Below the pieces are notes generated by a model. The model worked only from the letters and a program-made list of their open reading frames with translations. It did no database searches and was not told the origin of the DNA. Positions 59,783 to 60,000 of a DNA stretch of 60,000 bases are shown here, in pieces (position 1 is the first letter of the stretch; each line of letters opens with the position of its first letter). A program made the translations under genes and the position numbers. Source of the DNA: Membranipora membranacea (lineage: Eukaryota; Bryozoa; Gymnolaemata; Cheilostomatida; Membraniporidae); the NCBI GenBank assembly GCA_914767715.1, contig OU612066.1, forward strand, positions 35,502,283 through 35,562,282. Reading direction: 5' to 3'.

Positions 59783-60000
59783 CTGAAAATATCATAATAA
59801 ACCACAATCGTTGAGGTTTATATGATTCATATATGAATTCAGTGATTTTGAACGCAGCAGCTCACAATTTTAAATAGCCCATCGTCAAATTATTCCTCCT
59901 TGTTTAGTGTACTGAGTTCCTTGTATTATTCAGGCCAACCCTGTGCCTACAACAGTCTAATATACCCAGCTAATCCTCCCGATGTGCAATAGATACATCC

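Noticed and set aside
1-60000. CRISPR array or bacterial operon signals
   Set aside because: No regular spaced repeats of that kind; gene structure is clearly eukaryotic.

Overview
The window looks like nuclear DNA of an animal. Genes are split by GT-AG introns of roughly 60 bp to 2.3 kb, tRNA genes lack an encoded CCA, and the DNA is AT-rich with many short mobile elements. The protein families (CCP2/3-type tubulin deglutamylase, METTL27-like methyltransferase, LRAT-fold hydrolase, class-C-receptor-like ectodomains) fit an invertebrate metazoan. A sponge or other early-branching animal is my best guess at low confidence, and I cannot name a species. Exon models were built by hand from splice consensus, conserved intron phase and family motifs. 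Three genes with every exon visible close exactly in frame (carboxypeptidase 1304 aa, methyltransferase 231 aa, Cys-rich membrane protein A 314 aa).

Layout: 212-478 (+) is the last exon of a multi-pass membrane protein. 3298-20955 (-) is a 22-exon cytosolic carboxypeptidase gene. Its introns hold four antisense-oriented tRNA-Phe copies, a 670-bp near-perfect palindrome, a SINE and two small DNA transposons. 24031-25853 (-) is a two-exon gene of unknown function. 29116-30516 (-) and 38271-40424 (-) are two related single-pass Cys-rich membrane proteins. Between them lie a truncated LINE, an LRAT-family gene (34210-37899, -) and, in its first intron, a hAT-type element with a textbook target duplication. 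41279-42235 is a second LINE fragment. 42.2-48.4 kb is gene-poor and repeat-rich. 48430-50896 (-) is the METTL27-like gene. 53528 to beyond 59782 (-) is a receptor with two tandem venus-flytrap domains, one transmembrane helix and a tail of about 220 residues, with no 7TM core. This is the most interesting gene of the window.

Nearly all genes are on the minus strand; the only plus-strand coding evidence is terminal or orphan exons. Two genes (LRAT-like and Cys-rich protein B) each appear to lack one base in a G run. They are either young pseudogenes or carry assembly indels. Several tiny palindromic insertions keep perfect 8-10 bp target duplications, so more than one miniature-transposon family has been active here.
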